Source: Flavobacterium sp. IB48 (GTDB lineage: Bacteria > Bacteroidota > Bacteroidia > Flavobacteriales > Flavobacteriaceae). Taken from it: a DNA stretch of 64,000 bases. The position numbers were made by a program, and so were the translations under genes. Positions 36,268 to 45,430 of this stretch are shown here, one piece after another. Each line of letters begins with the position of its first letter. Within the stretch, counting starts at the first letter, position 1. Where the stretch lies: assembly GCF_016405855.1 (NCBI RefSeq), contig NZ_JAEFCA010000003.1:430253-494252 (forward strand). The letters are read 5' to 3'. Under the pieces are notes generated by a model, which saw nothing but the letters and a program-made list of their open reading frames with translations, was not told where the DNA came from and ran no database searches.

Positions 36268-38001
36268 ATGAAAAAATACAATATAAAATCTAAGTTTCTG
36301 CTAATGTTTGCAACTGCTTTACTTGCAGGAAGCGCAGTTAGCTGTTCAGATTATCTTACTGATGATCCTGCAGATAAATTTACAAACGATAACTTTTGGC
36401 AGTCAGAAGACAACGTAAAAACCTTTTCATGGCTTAATTATGATACTTTTTATGGTTATGGAAATGGTACTACAATCGGACTTTCGTTCTTCTACTATCA
36501 TGGAAGCGACTATAGAGTTGACGATAACTTGTCTGCCTTTACTTTCTACCAAATGCCAGTTACAGCTGCAACTACGAATCTTTATTCTTGGAATGAATAT
36601 TACACGCTTATCCGTCGTTGCAACCTAATGCTAGAAAAAATCCCGACAGTAAACATGTCGACAGAAAAAAAGAACCATTACATTGGAGTTGCTAAATTTT
36701 TTAGAGCTTATACCTATTTCCGTTTAGTGCAAAAATTTGGAGATGTGCCTTACACTGACAAATATTTAGCTCAAGATGATGCTGCAGTATATGCTCCTTC
36801 AAAACCAAGAGCCGAAATTATGGACAACGTAATTGCAGAACTTCAAGAAGCAGCCGATTTGATGCTTGTAAATGATGACAAAAACGTTACGGCAAATAAA
36901 TACACAGCTTACGCAGCCTTAAGCAATGCTTGTATTTATGAAGGTACTTACAGAAAATACCATTTAGGTCAAGATGGAAGCGTTTACCTTAACAAAGCAA
37001 AAGCAGCTTCTTTGATGATTATGAACAATCCAAGCTACAAATTGAATGCAGATTGGAAAGGGCTTTACAACTCAGTTGAATTACTTGGAAATTCAGAGGT
37101 GATATTAGCAAAACGTTATTTAACAAACGTATTAATGCACTCTCTTCAAAACTATACAAACACTTCAACAATCCAGTACGGTTTAACAAAATGGGCTGCT
37201 GACAGTTATGTAACAACAAACGGATTGCCTATTCAACAAGCTGGAAACAGCCAATACGCAGGAGACGACAATGTTACAAATACATTCACTAACAGAGATC
37301 CTCGTTTTAGTAAAACGGTAAATCCTGCTAACTACGGTTACAAAGGAAAACCTTTTGGTACAACAGCTTTAGTTTCAATGTCTGGATATGTATTTGAATT
37401 GTACAATAATCCTGCTACAACAGGTCCAGATGTAACTACAGGAGGACGCAACTATACCGATGCTCCATTATTCACTTTAAGTGAAGTGTATTTAAATTAT
37501 GCTGAAGCTTGTGCTGAATTAGGAACTGCAACAAACGCAGATCTTGATTTATCAATCAACAAAGTGCGTACTCGTGCCGGAATCGCTCCTTTGACTACTG
37601 ACGGAGTAAATGCTTCTGCAAATGGTGTTCAAATTAACGACCCAAGAAGAACTTCTTCTTTAGAACAATTGACTGGAGTAGTAAATCCGTTAATTTGGGA
37701 AGTTCGTCGTGAGCGTCAAATTGAATTCATGAGCTGGACAACATTAAGACAAGCTGATATTTACCGTTGGAAAAAAGGTGATTATTTAGATACAAATAAA
37801 AACCCTGACGTTAATCTTGGTGCTAGAATTGGAACTCCAGTTGGATCGCAAACTGTTGTTGATGCAAACGGATATGTAAAAATATACCCAGCAAGCACAA
37901 GAACTTTTGAACCTAAGCATTATTTAATGAACATTCCAACGAATGACATTGATTTATACAAAGCTCAAGGTGTAGAATTAAAACAAAATCCAGGTTGGTA
38001 A
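36268..38001 (+). CDS. SusD/RagB family surface glycan-binding lipoprotein
   Basis: 577 residues. The signal ends in a lipobox (LLAGSAVSC), with the lipidated Cys at about 26, followed by DYLTDDPADKF typical of SusD starts. TPR-like helices fill about 100-260 (YIGVAKFFRAYTYFRLVQKF) and the C-terminal block has WEVRRERQIEFMSWTTLRQA and NPGW at the end. It forms the lid of the SusC channel on the cell surface and binds the incoming saccharide. The spacing to susC is 25 bases; a strong terminator follows. Confidence 0.95.
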   Translation: MKKYNIKSKFLLMFATALLAGSAVSCSDYLTDDPADKFTNDNFWQSEDNVKTFSWLNYDTFYGYGNGTTIGLSFFYYHGSDYRVDDNLSAFTFYQMPVTAATTNLYSWNEYYTLIRRCNLMLEKIPTVNMSTEKKNHYIGVAKFFRAYTYFRLVQKFGDVPYTDKYLAQDDAAVYAPSKPRAEIMDNVIAELQEAADLMLVNDDKNVTANKYTAYAALSNACIYEGTYRKYHLGQDGSVYLNKAKAASLMIMNNPSYKLNADWKGLYNSVELLGNSEVILAKRYLTNVLMHSLQNYTNTSTIQYGLTKWAADSYVTTNGLPIQQAGNSQYAGDDNVTNTFTNRDPRFSKTVNPANYGYKGKPFGTTALVSMSGYVFELYNNPATTGPDVTTGGRNYTDAPLFTLSEVYLNYAEACAELGTATNADLDLSINKVRTRAGIAPLTTDGVNASANGVQINDPRRTSSLEQLTGVVNPLIWEVRRERQIEFMSWTTLRQADIYRWKKGDYLDTNKNPDVNLGARIGTPVGSQTVVDANGYVKIYPASTRTFEPKHYLMNIPTNDIDLYKAQGVELKQNPGW

Positions 38002-38035
38002 TTCGGTAAAAACTGAAAAAACCAAATTTAATAAA

Positions 38036-38073
38036 ACTGCCTCCGACGTGAGACTTTTCGGAGGCAGTATTTT
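38036..38073 (+). terminator. Terminator after the SusD gene
   Basis: ACTGCCTCCGA (38036-38046) pairs perfectly with TCGGAGGCAGT (38058-38068), an 11-bp GC-rich stem, followed by ATTTT. It should partly or fully separate susCD from the downstream NamZ gene, which then needs its own promoter or read-through. Confidence 0.75.
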
Positions 38074-38237
38074 AAAAACACTTTTTTAAAACAAATTGTG
38101 ACCCCAAAAAACCTGTTCATTCAGGTTGTATCTTGTTAGTTTTTAGATTCCCCAGTCTACCAAAAACAATCATATATTCTCCGATAAAATCTTAATTTTA
38201 TTAGTCCATTTTGTCTCTAACTAATAACTGTATTAAA

Positions 38238-39440
38238 ATGATAAAATTTATAGCAAAAAGTGCTTTTGTTACAGCATTTCTGTTTTATACTCCGTCTTAT
38301 TCGGCAGTCATTCAGCCCAATAAAACTATTATTTCAGTAGATAGCAATTACGCTGTTATAAAAACAGGTGCTGACAATTACGAAAAATACCTGCCGCTTT
38401 TAAAGGATAAAAAAGTTGGAATTGTAACCAACCAAACCGGAATTTTATCTGACAAAACTCATGTAGTAGATTTTCTATTGGAGAAAAAAATTACTGTTCA
38501 GACTATTTTTGCTCCCGAGCACGGATTTAGAGGAACAGCCGATGCCGGCGAACATATCGTTGACGGAAAAGATCCCAAAACAGGCTTGCCAATTATTTCG
38601 CTTTATGGCGAAAATAAAAAACCAAAACCAGAGCAGTTATCTGGAATTGATGTCATGATTTTTGACCTGCAAGATGTAGGAGCACGATTCTATACCTACA
38701 TTTCTTCTTTGCATTATGTAATGGAAGCTTGCGCAGAAAATAACATTCCGCTTATTGTTTTTGATCGTCCAAATCCAAATGGTTCTATCGTAGACGGACC
38801 GCTTTTAGAAAAAGAATTTACCAGTTTTGTTGGCATGCACCCTATTCCGCTCCTTCACGGAATGACAATTGGGGAATATGCGCAAATGGTAAATGGAGAA
38901 AAATGGCTAAAAGATGGTGATCAATGTAAACTAACCGTTATTCCTTGTGTAGATTACAGCAGAACAATGCCGTACAGTTTATTGGTAAAACCATCTCCGA
39001 ATTTGCCTAACGATCAGTCTATTAATCTATATGCCAGTTTATGCCTTTTTGAAGGAACAAACGTAAGTATGGGGCGCGGAACTGAGAAACAGTTTCAAAT
39101 CTACGGCTCCCCGTATTTAACCAAAACCAATTTCAGTTTTACTCCAAAACCCAATTTTGGCGCAAAAGATCCTTTATACAATGGAAAAGAATGTTTTGGC
39201 GAAGATTTGACTGCTTATCCGAAATTGAAACAATTAGAACTGAAATGGCTTATTAAAGCGTATCAGAATACCAGCGATAAAACAAAATTCTTTAATGCAT
39301 TTTTTACCAAACTGGCAGGAACAAAAAAATTACAGCAGCAAATTGAAAGCGGCGTTTCTGAAGCTCAGATAAGACAATCTTGGAAGAAAGATCTAGAATC
39401 TTTCAAAAAAATGCGAACAAAATATCTGATTTATAAATAA
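38238..39440 (+). CDS. namZ: NamZ-type exo-beta-N-acetylmuramidase (DUF1343), copy 2
   Basis: 400 residues from the ATG at 38238 (MIKFIAKSAFVTAFLFYTPS, a signal peptide); nine further codons are open upstream. The DUF1343 domain starts near 45: GIVTNQTGILSDKTH, FAPEHGFRGTADAGEH, DLQDVGARFYTYISSLHYVM, RPNPNGSIVDGP and CLFEGTNVSMGRGTEKQFQ. It closely resembles copy 1 at 20782 over its whole length. It would release MurNAc in the periplasm or outside, feeding the MurT-like symporter and MurQ. It lies between susCD and murQ. Confidence 0.9.
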   Translation: MIKFIAKSAFVTAFLFYTPSYSAVIQPNKTIISVDSNYAVIKTGADNYEKYLPLLKDKKVGIVTNQTGILSDKTHVVDFLLEKKITVQTIFAPEHGFRGTADAGEHIVDGKDPKTGLPIISLYGENKKPKPEQLSGIDVMIFDLQDVGARFYTYISSLHYVMEACAENNIPLIVFDRPNPNGSIVDGPLLEKEFTSFVGMHPIPLLHGMTIGEYAQMVNGEKWLKDGDQCKLTVIPCVDYSRTMPYSLLVKPSPNLPNDQSINLYASLCLFEGTNVSMGRGTEKQFQIYGSPYLTKTNFSFTPKPNFGAKDPLYNGKECFGEDLTAYPKLKQLELKWLIKAYQNTSDKTKFFNAFFTKLAGTKKLQQQIESGVSEAQIRQSWKKDLESFKKMRTKYLIYK

Positions 39441-39475
39441 CATTTCTAATTCAGTTCTCTTAGACTAAATTTTTT

Positions 39476-39637
39476 AAACAATAGAAACATAGACTTTGAT
39501 AGACTTACAAAAAAGCGTTTCATTAGCATAAACACACACATATATATTGCTATGCAGAAATGTAGTTCTCTTTGGTTTGCTTTTTAAAGATTGGTTACCT
39601 TTTTAAACAAAAATCAAAACCTGTGTTTCTATGTTTT
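39476..39637. repeat. Imperfect inverted repeat of the CATAGAAACATAG family
   Basis: AAACAATAGAAACATAG (39476-39492) is nearly the reverse complement of CTGTGTTTCTATGTTTT (39621-39637), 15 of 17 by hand count. The related pair at 8678-8800 has the same words. It fills most of the 301-base gap between namZ and murQ; I see no other feature there apart from AT-rich text. Confidence 0.5.
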
Positions 39638-39741
39638 TAAAATTAAATTCTATTCTAAATAAAAATATCAAACTATTAATGTAAAAATAGAGAAGCCTGA
39701 TAGTAGAAAAATCTCGGTTTCAATAATCAAAAAAAAGAAAA

Positions 39742-40569
39742 ATGAAAAATAAAAATCCTGAAACGGAACAAGAATCTTTGTACAAAGACTTGGATCAAAT
39801 GAGCGTGAAAGAACTTCTTACAAACATTAATACAGAAGACAAAAAAGTTCCGCATATTATTGAAGAGCAAATTCCTAAAATAGAAAAACTGGTTAAAGCC
39901 ATTGTAAAAAAAATGCAGTTGGGTGGAAGATTATTTTATATTGGAGCGGGAACATCTGGGAGAATCGGAATTTTAGATGCATCGGAGTGTCCGCCAACTT
40001 TTGGTGTTCCCCATGATATGATTATCGGAATTATTGCCGGCGGAGACACAGCTATTAGAAAAGCGGTAGAAAATGCAGAAGATGATACCGAACAAGCATG
40101 GAAAGATTTGGCAAAATTCGAAATTTCAAGCTTAGATATGATTATCGGAATTGCTGCTTCTGGCAATACTCCATACGTTTTAGGCGCTTTGAAAAAAGCT
40201 AAAGAACACAACATTAAAACAGGAAGTATTTCTTGTATCAGCAATGGACTAATCGCTCAAGAAGCTGATTATCCGATTGAGTTAATTGTAGGTCCTGAAT
40301 TCTTAACAGGAAGCACGAGAATGAAAGCAGGAACGGCTCAAAAACTTACTTTAAATATGATTTCTACTTCGGTAATGATCAAATTAGGAAAAGTAAAAGG
40401 CAACAAAATGGTTGATATGCAGCTGTCTAACGAAAAATTGGTGAAACGCGGCATCAAGATGATTATGGAAGAACTTGCTATTGAATATGAAGTTGCCGAA
40501 GAATTACTGCAAAAACATAAAAGTGTACGAGCTGTTTTATTAGCGCACACCAAAAATCAGGAAAACTAA
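39742..40569 (+). CDS. murQ: N-acetylmuramic acid 6-phosphate etherase
   Basis: 275 residues, a SIS-domain protein slightly shorter than E. coli MurQ (298). Family blocks: GGRLFYIGAGTSGRIGILDA, SECPPTFGVPHDMIIGIIAG with the catalytic Glu, IAASGNTPYVLGAL and GPEFLTGSTRMKAGTAQK. It cleaves the lactyl ether of MurNAc-6P, giving GlcNAc-6P and D-lactate in the cytoplasm. It is followed by a symporter and the NagZ fusion gene, matching MurNAc salvage clusters of Bacillus and Tannerella. The MurNAc kinase that must act before it is not in this window. Confidence 0.96.
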   Translation: MKNKNPETEQESLYKDLDQMSVKELLTNINTEDKKVPHIIEEQIPKIEKLVKAIVKKMQLGGRLFYIGAGTSGRIGILDASECPPTFGVPHDMIIGIIAGGDTAIRKAVENAEDDTEQAWKDLAKFEISSLDMIIGIAASGNTPYVLGALKKAKEHNIKTGSISCISNGLIAQEADYPIELIVGPEFLTGSTRMKAGTAQKLTLNMISTSVMIKLGKVKGNKMVDMQLSNEKLVKRGIKMIMEELAIEYEVAEELLQKHKSVRAVLLAHTKNQEN

Positions 40570-40650
40570 AAACCACACTATCAAAATCTTTTTATAGATT
40601 TATACAAATTCAAAAACTGGATAAATTCATTTTTTGGAGTTTTTAACACC

Positions 40651-40678
40651 GACCTGACAGAGTAAAATCCGTCAGGTC
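40651..40678. terminator. Hairpin between murQ and the symporter gene
   Basis: GACCTGAC (40651-40658) pairs with GTCAGGTC (40671-40678) around 12 bases. The downstream AATTAAAAAATC is not a T-run rightward, so it may be a dispersed palindrome rather than a terminator. Confidence 0.4.
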
Positions 40679-40739
40679 AATTAAAAAATCTTCTTTATCT
40701 GAGTTATTTATAAAAACCAAAAATCACCAAAACTATAAA

Positions 40740-42248
40740 ATGACACCAAGTACCATCCTTCTCCTTATTATCGTTTATTTCGGAACATTGTTCTATATAT
40801 CGCACAGAGTCAGCAGAAAAGACAGCGGAAATGAAGCTTTTTTTACTGCCAATAAAAATTCAAAATGGTATTTAGTGGCTTTCGGAATGATCGGAACAGC
40901 GCTTTCAGGAGTAACTTTCATTTCTGTTCCTGGAGAAGTTGGCGCACCAAGCGGTGAGCAATTTAAATATTTTCAGTTTGTTTTAGGAAATGCACTTGGT
41001 TTTATTGTCATTACAAAACTTTTACTGCCTTTATATTACAGAATGAATCTGACTTCGATTTATGGATATATAGAGCAAAGAATGGGCTTTTTCAGCTACA
41101 AAACAGCAGCTTCTATTTTCCTAATCAGCCGAACGATAAGTTCTGCTTTCAGATTGTATTTGGTCGTGATCGTTTTACAGCGTTTTGTGTTCGATTTTTA
41201 TCATATTCCTTTTGCGTTTACTGTTTTAATTTCATTGTTGTTAATCTTCTCTTACACATATCGAGGCGGACTAAAAACAATTATTATAACAGATACTTTA
41301 CAGACTTTCTTTTTGGTAACTTCTGTTTTTCTTACGATCTATTTCATTTGTGATCGTATGGATTTAACTGCCATCACCGCATTTGAAGAAGTAAAAAACA
41401 GCAATTATTCTAAGATCTTTTTCTTTGATGATTTTACGGGAAGTAAATTCCATTTTGTAAAACAAATTTTGGGCGGAATGTTCGTAACTATCGCTATGAC
41501 CGGTCTAGATCAAGATTTAATGCAAAAAAACTTGAGCTGTAAAAACATTGGCGAAGCACAAAAAAACATGTTCACTTTTACAGGAATCTTTGTTATCATT
41601 AATATTTTCTTTTTGAGTGTTGGAGCGTTGTTATATATATATGCAAACAAAAACGGAATAGCTGTTCCAACCGATTTAGTTACCGGAAAACCAAGAACCG
41701 ATTTACTTTTCCCTGAAATTGCTTTAAACCATTTAGCGCTTGTTCCCGCAATTGTATTTTTATTGGGAATTATTGCTGCCACTTTTGCAACTACCGATTC
41801 TGCCTTAACAGCCTTAACAACTTCTTTTTGCGTTGACTTTTTAGGCATGGACAAAGCAGAAAACAGCCATAAAAAAAACACGGTAAGAATTAGACATTTA
41901 GTACATATCAGTTTTTCTATTTTAGTATTTTTTATCATCTTGATTTTCAACTCAATCAATGACAGTTCGGTAGTCGGAATGATTTTTAAAGTTGCCTCTT
42001 ACACTTACGGTCCATTATTAGGATTATACGCTTTTGGTTTGTTTCAAAAATCAAGACATGTAAACGACAAACTAGTTCCGTTTATCTGCTTGCTTTCTCC
42101 ATTATTCACCTATTTCATCAATGAATATTCTAAAGTTTTATTCGCAGGATATGTTTTTGATAATGAATTAATTATACTAAACGGATTAATTACTTATTTA
42201 GGATTATTTATAACCAGTTCACGCAGTGAAAAAGAAATAAGTTTCTAA
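40740..42248 (+). CDS. Sodium:solute symporter, MurT-like MurNAc transporter candidate
   Basis: 502 residues with about 13 membrane helices, the SSS-family length. Family-like stretches: AFFTANKNSKWYLVAFGMIG, TALSGVTFISVPGEVG, YIEQRMGFFSYKTAA, and the sodium-site helix MTGLDQDLMQKNLSC, plus ATFATTDSALTALTTSFCVD. Tannerella MurT, a MurNAc permease encoded beside MurQ, belongs to this type, so uptake of MurNAc (or GlcNAc) across the inner membrane is the best guess. It lies between murQ and the NagZ fusion gene. Confidence 0.82.
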   Translation: MTPSTILLLIIVYFGTLFYISHRVSRKDSGNEAFFTANKNSKWYLVAFGMIGTALSGVTFISVPGEVGAPSGEQFKYFQFVLGNALGFIVITKLLLPLYYRMNLTSIYGYIEQRMGFFSYKTAASIFLISRTISSAFRLYLVVIVLQRFVFDFYHIPFAFTVLISLLLIFSYTYRGGLKTIIITDTLQTFFLVTSVFLTIYFICDRMDLTAITAFEEVKNSNYSKIFFFDDFTGSKFHFVKQILGGMFVTIAMTGLDQDLMQKNLSCKNIGEAQKNMFTFTGIFVIINIFFLSVGALLYIYANKNGIAVPTDLVTGKPRTDLLFPEIALNHLALVPAIVFLLGIIAATFATTDSALTALTTSFCVDFLGMDKAENSHKKNTVRIRHLVHISFSILVFFIILIFNSINDSSVVGMIFKVASYTYGPLLGLYAFGLFQKSRHVNDKLVPFICLLSPLFTYFINEYSKVLFAGYVFDNELIILNGLITYLGLFITSSRSEKEISF

Positions 42249-42322
42249 TTCAGCTTAATACTATTGATGAATCAATTTAAATTTAAATGCATTAAACTCA
42301 AATTGATTCTTAAAAAAACGAT

Positions 42323-45319
42323 ATGAAAAATCCATTTATAAAAATCAGTTTATACGCCGCTTTTATATTTTTAATTACCAATTGCGCATCCAAAAAAAAT
42401 AATGGCGCAGCAGATGCCAAAAAGGATATTCCTTTAAAAGACACTGTTGTTTACGTACAAAAAAACACTTCAGACAAAAAAACTTTCTTTAAAGATTCTG
42501 ATAAAGAAACGGCTTGGGTTGACAGCATTTACAATAAAATGACGGTACAGGAAAAAATCGGACAATTGTTTATGGTTTCTGCCTATTCCAACAAAGATTC
42601 TGTACACGTTAATCAGATCAGTAAAATGATTGAAGATTATAAAATAGGAAACGTTATTTTCTTTCAGGGCGGACCAGTTCGTCAAGCGAAATTAACCAAC
42701 TTATATCAGTCAAAAGCAAAAGTACCTTTGATGATCGGAATCGATGCCGAATGGGGATTAGCCATGAGATTGGACTCTACATATCGCTATCCTTGGAATA
42801 TGACTTTGGGCGCAATTCAGGATTTAAGTTTAATTGAAAATGTGGGGAAAAATATGGCAGCCGAAAACAAACGAATCGGCGTTCATTTCAATTTTGCACC
42901 AGTTTTGGATATTAATACCAATCCGAAAAACCCAATTATCGGAAACCGTTCTTTTGGTGAAGATAAAGTCAATGTAACCGAAAAAGCGCTTGCTTTAATG
43001 AAAGGAATACAAGGAAATGGCGTTTTCTGTACCGGAAAACACTTTCCTGGACATGGCGATACTTCAACTGATTCGCATCATGCTTTACCGACCGTTAATT
43101 TTTCTAAAGAACGTATGGAATTAGTCGAACTATATCCATATAAAAAATTATTCGACGAAGGTCTTGCTTCTGTTATGGTCGCGCACCTTAATATTTCGAG
43201 TTTAGAATCACAACCGAATTGTCCTTCTTCTGCTTCATATAATGTGGTTACCAATCTGCTTCAAAAAGAGTTAGGTTTTAATGGCTTAATTTTTACAGAT
43301 GGTTTGGCGATGAAAGGCGCTGCCAACTTTAAAGGTCCTGGAGATCTAGAAATCGCTGTTATTTTAGCAGGAAATGATATTTTGCTTTGTCCAGAAAATG
43401 TACCCGTTGCTTTTCAGAAATTGGAAGAGGCGTACAATACGCAAGTAATTACGGAAGAACGATTGTCACATTCGGTTAAAAAAATTCTTCATTTTAAATA
43501 CAAAGCAGGATTAAATAAATACAAACCGATTGATTTAAATAATTTGTACAATGATTTGAATCCGTCGCAAAATGATGCTTTACATTATAAATTGTATGAA
43601 AATGCGATTACGGTTTTAAAAAACGAAAAAGAAATTCTTCCGATAAAAGATTTAAGCGAAAAAATCGCCTATATAAAATTGGGTGAAGACACCAATAGCG
43701 CTTTCGTTTCGACATTAAAAAAATATACCAATATTACAGAAGTTAAAGACACCAATCTGGACAGTCTAAACAAAGAATTGAAAAAATTTGACAAGGTTAT
43801 TATCAGTTATCATAAAGTAAATAAAGCTTGGGAAAAACAAGAATTTACATTACAAGAAATGCTTTGGCTAAAAGAAATTGCAAAACACAACAAAGTAATT
43901 CTAGACATTTTTGCAAAGCCTTATTCGTTATTGTCTATTAATAATTTTGATGATATTGAAGGATTGGTGGTTTCGTATCAAAACTCAGATATTAGTCAGG
44001 TTGTTTCGGCAGGATTGCTTTTTGGCGCCATTGAAGCCAAAGGAAAATTGCCTGTTTCTATAAATGATGCTTTCCATGTAAATGATGGATTAACTACCGA
44101 AAAACTAAATCGTCTGGCTTTTACAGCTCCAGAAAATGTAAATATGAATCCGGCAATTCTATCACAAATAGACGCCGTAGCGCAAAAAGCAATTGATGGT
44201 AAAATGGCACCGGGAATGCAGGTTTTAGTTGCCCGAAAAGGAAATGTTATTTTTCAGAAATCGTACGGAGCGCAAACTTATGATAACGGAAAAAAAGTAA
44301 CCGATTCAGATTTATACGACGTGGCTTCGATTTCAAAAATGATTTCAACATTGCCAAATGTGATGCAATTGTACGATAAAAACAAAGTAGAACTGGACAC
44401 CAAACTAAAAGACATGCTGCCTTTCTTTGCCAAAACAAACAAAGAAAATATCTCTTTCAAAGATTTGCTAAACCATTACGCAGGACTTCAAGCGTGGATT
44501 CCGTTTTACAAAGCAACTTTAGACAGCAACAATCAGCCTTCTGAAAAATACTATCGAAAAGCAGCAGAAAACGGTTTTACAACAAAAGTTGCCGAGAATC
44601 TTTACATTCGAAATGATTATCATGATACGATTATGAAAATCATTGCTGAAAGTCCTGTAGCTCTAAAAAAAGAATACAAATACAGCGATTTTACTTTTAT
44701 CATTTTAAAAGAATATTTAGAAAGAAAAACACATAAAAAACTAGAAGAACTGAGTCAAGAAAATTTCTACAGCACTTTAGGAATGACTAATACGCTTTAT
44801 AATCCATTAGACAAATTTGACAAAAGCAATATTGCACCAACCGAAATTGATAACTATTTCAGACATCAGGTTATTCAAGGTTATGTACACGATATGGCGG
44901 CCGCAATGGAAGGCGGAGTCGCTGGTCACGCAGGAATTTTTTCTAATGCCATGGATGTAGCCAAAATGATGCAGCTTTATCTTCAAAAAGGAAATTATGG
45001 CGGAATTCAATATTTTTCTCCACAAACTTTTGATGCTTTTAATACTTGCTATTACAAAAATCAAGGTGTCCTGAGGGGTTTAGGATTTGATAAAAGAGTA
45101 CACAAAGGCGGACCAACCTGCGACTGTGTTTCTGAAGCAAGTTTTGGACACACAGGTTTTACAGGCAACATGGCTTGGGCAGATCCAGAAACCGAAATTG
45201 TTTATGTATTCTTATCTAACAGAACGTATCCAGAAGTAGTAAATGACGAAAATAAATTAGCCAAAGGAAAAATCAGAGAAGAAATTCAGCAAATCATTCA
45301 AGATGCAATTATCAGATAA
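42323..45319 (+). CDS. NagZ-AmiE-type fusion: GH3 hexosaminidase plus serine hydrolase
   Basis: 998 residues, a lipoprotein (LITNC, Cys about 21). GH3 N-domain at about 60-400 with the NagZ signature KHFPGHGDTSTDSHHALP (His-Asp dyad about 240) and the nucleophile region FTDGLAMKGAA; then a GH3 C-domain-like part (about 420-590) and a class C beta-lactamase-fold hydrolase from about 620 (SISK nucleophile motif near 670, YSDF near 790, FGHTGFTGNMAW near 945). In B. subtilis NagZ and AmiE are separate neighbouring proteins; here they are one chain. It would remove GlcNAc and cut the MurNAc-peptide bond at the cell surface or periplasm. Confidence 0.92.
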   Translation: MKNPFIKISLYAAFIFLITNCASKKNNGAADAKKDIPLKDTVVYVQKNTSDKKTFFKDSDKETAWVDSIYNKMTVQEKIGQLFMVSAYSNKDSVHVNQISKMIEDYKIGNVIFFQGGPVRQAKLTNLYQSKAKVPLMIGIDAEWGLAMRLDSTYRYPWNMTLGAIQDLSLIENVGKNMAAENKRIGVHFNFAPVLDINTNPKNPIIGNRSFGEDKVNVTEKALALMKGIQGNGVFCTGKHFPGHGDTSTDSHHALPTVNFSKERMELVELYPYKKLFDEGLASVMVAHLNISSLESQPNCPSSASYNVVTNLLQKELGFNGLIFTDGLAMKGAANFKGPGDLEIAVILAGNDILLCPENVPVAFQKLEEAYNTQVITEERLSHSVKKILHFKYKAGLNKYKPIDLNNLYNDLNPSQNDALHYKLYENAITVLKNEKEILPIKDLSEKIAYIKLGEDTNSAFVSTLKKYTNITEVKDTNLDSLNKELKKFDKVIISYHKVNKAWEKQEFTLQEMLWLKEIAKHNKVILDIFAKPYSLLSINNFDDIEGLVVSYQNSDISQVVSAGLLFGAIEAKGKLPVSINDAFHVNDGLTTEKLNRLAFTAPENVNMNPAILSQIDAVAQKAIDGKMAPGMQVLVARKGNVIFQKSYGAQTYDNGKKVTDSDLYDVASISKMISTLPNVMQLYDKNKVELDTKLKDMLPFFAKTNKENISFKDLLNHYAGLQAWIPFYKATLDSNNQPSEKYYRKAAENGFTTKVAENLYIRNDYHDTIMKIIAESPVALKKEYKYSDFTFIILKEYLERKTHKKLEELSQENFYSTLGMTNTLYNPLDKFDKSNIAPTEIDNYFRHQVIQGYVHDMAAAMEGGVAGHAGIFSNAMDVAKMMQLYLQKGNYGGIQYFSPQTFDAFNTCYYKNQGVLRGLGFDKRVHKGGPTCDCVSEASFGHTGFTGNMAWADPETEIVYVFLSNRTYPEVVNDENKLAKGKIREEIQQIIQDAIIR

Positions 45320-45367
45320 ATTCCAAATTTTAAATTCCAAATCCCAAACTATAAACTCAAAACCATC

Positions 45368-45422
45368 AACCATAAACTATCAACCATAAACTATCAACCA
45401 TAAACTATCAACCATAAACTAT
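45368..45422. repeat. 14-base tandem repeat
   Basis: AACCATAAACTATC is repeated at 45368, 45382, 45396 and 45410 (last copy 13 bases), ending 9 bases before the start codon of the DUF5009 gene. It fills the translation-initiation region of that gene and could change copy number by replication slippage. Confidence 0.85.
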
Positions 45423-45430
45423 AAAACCCA

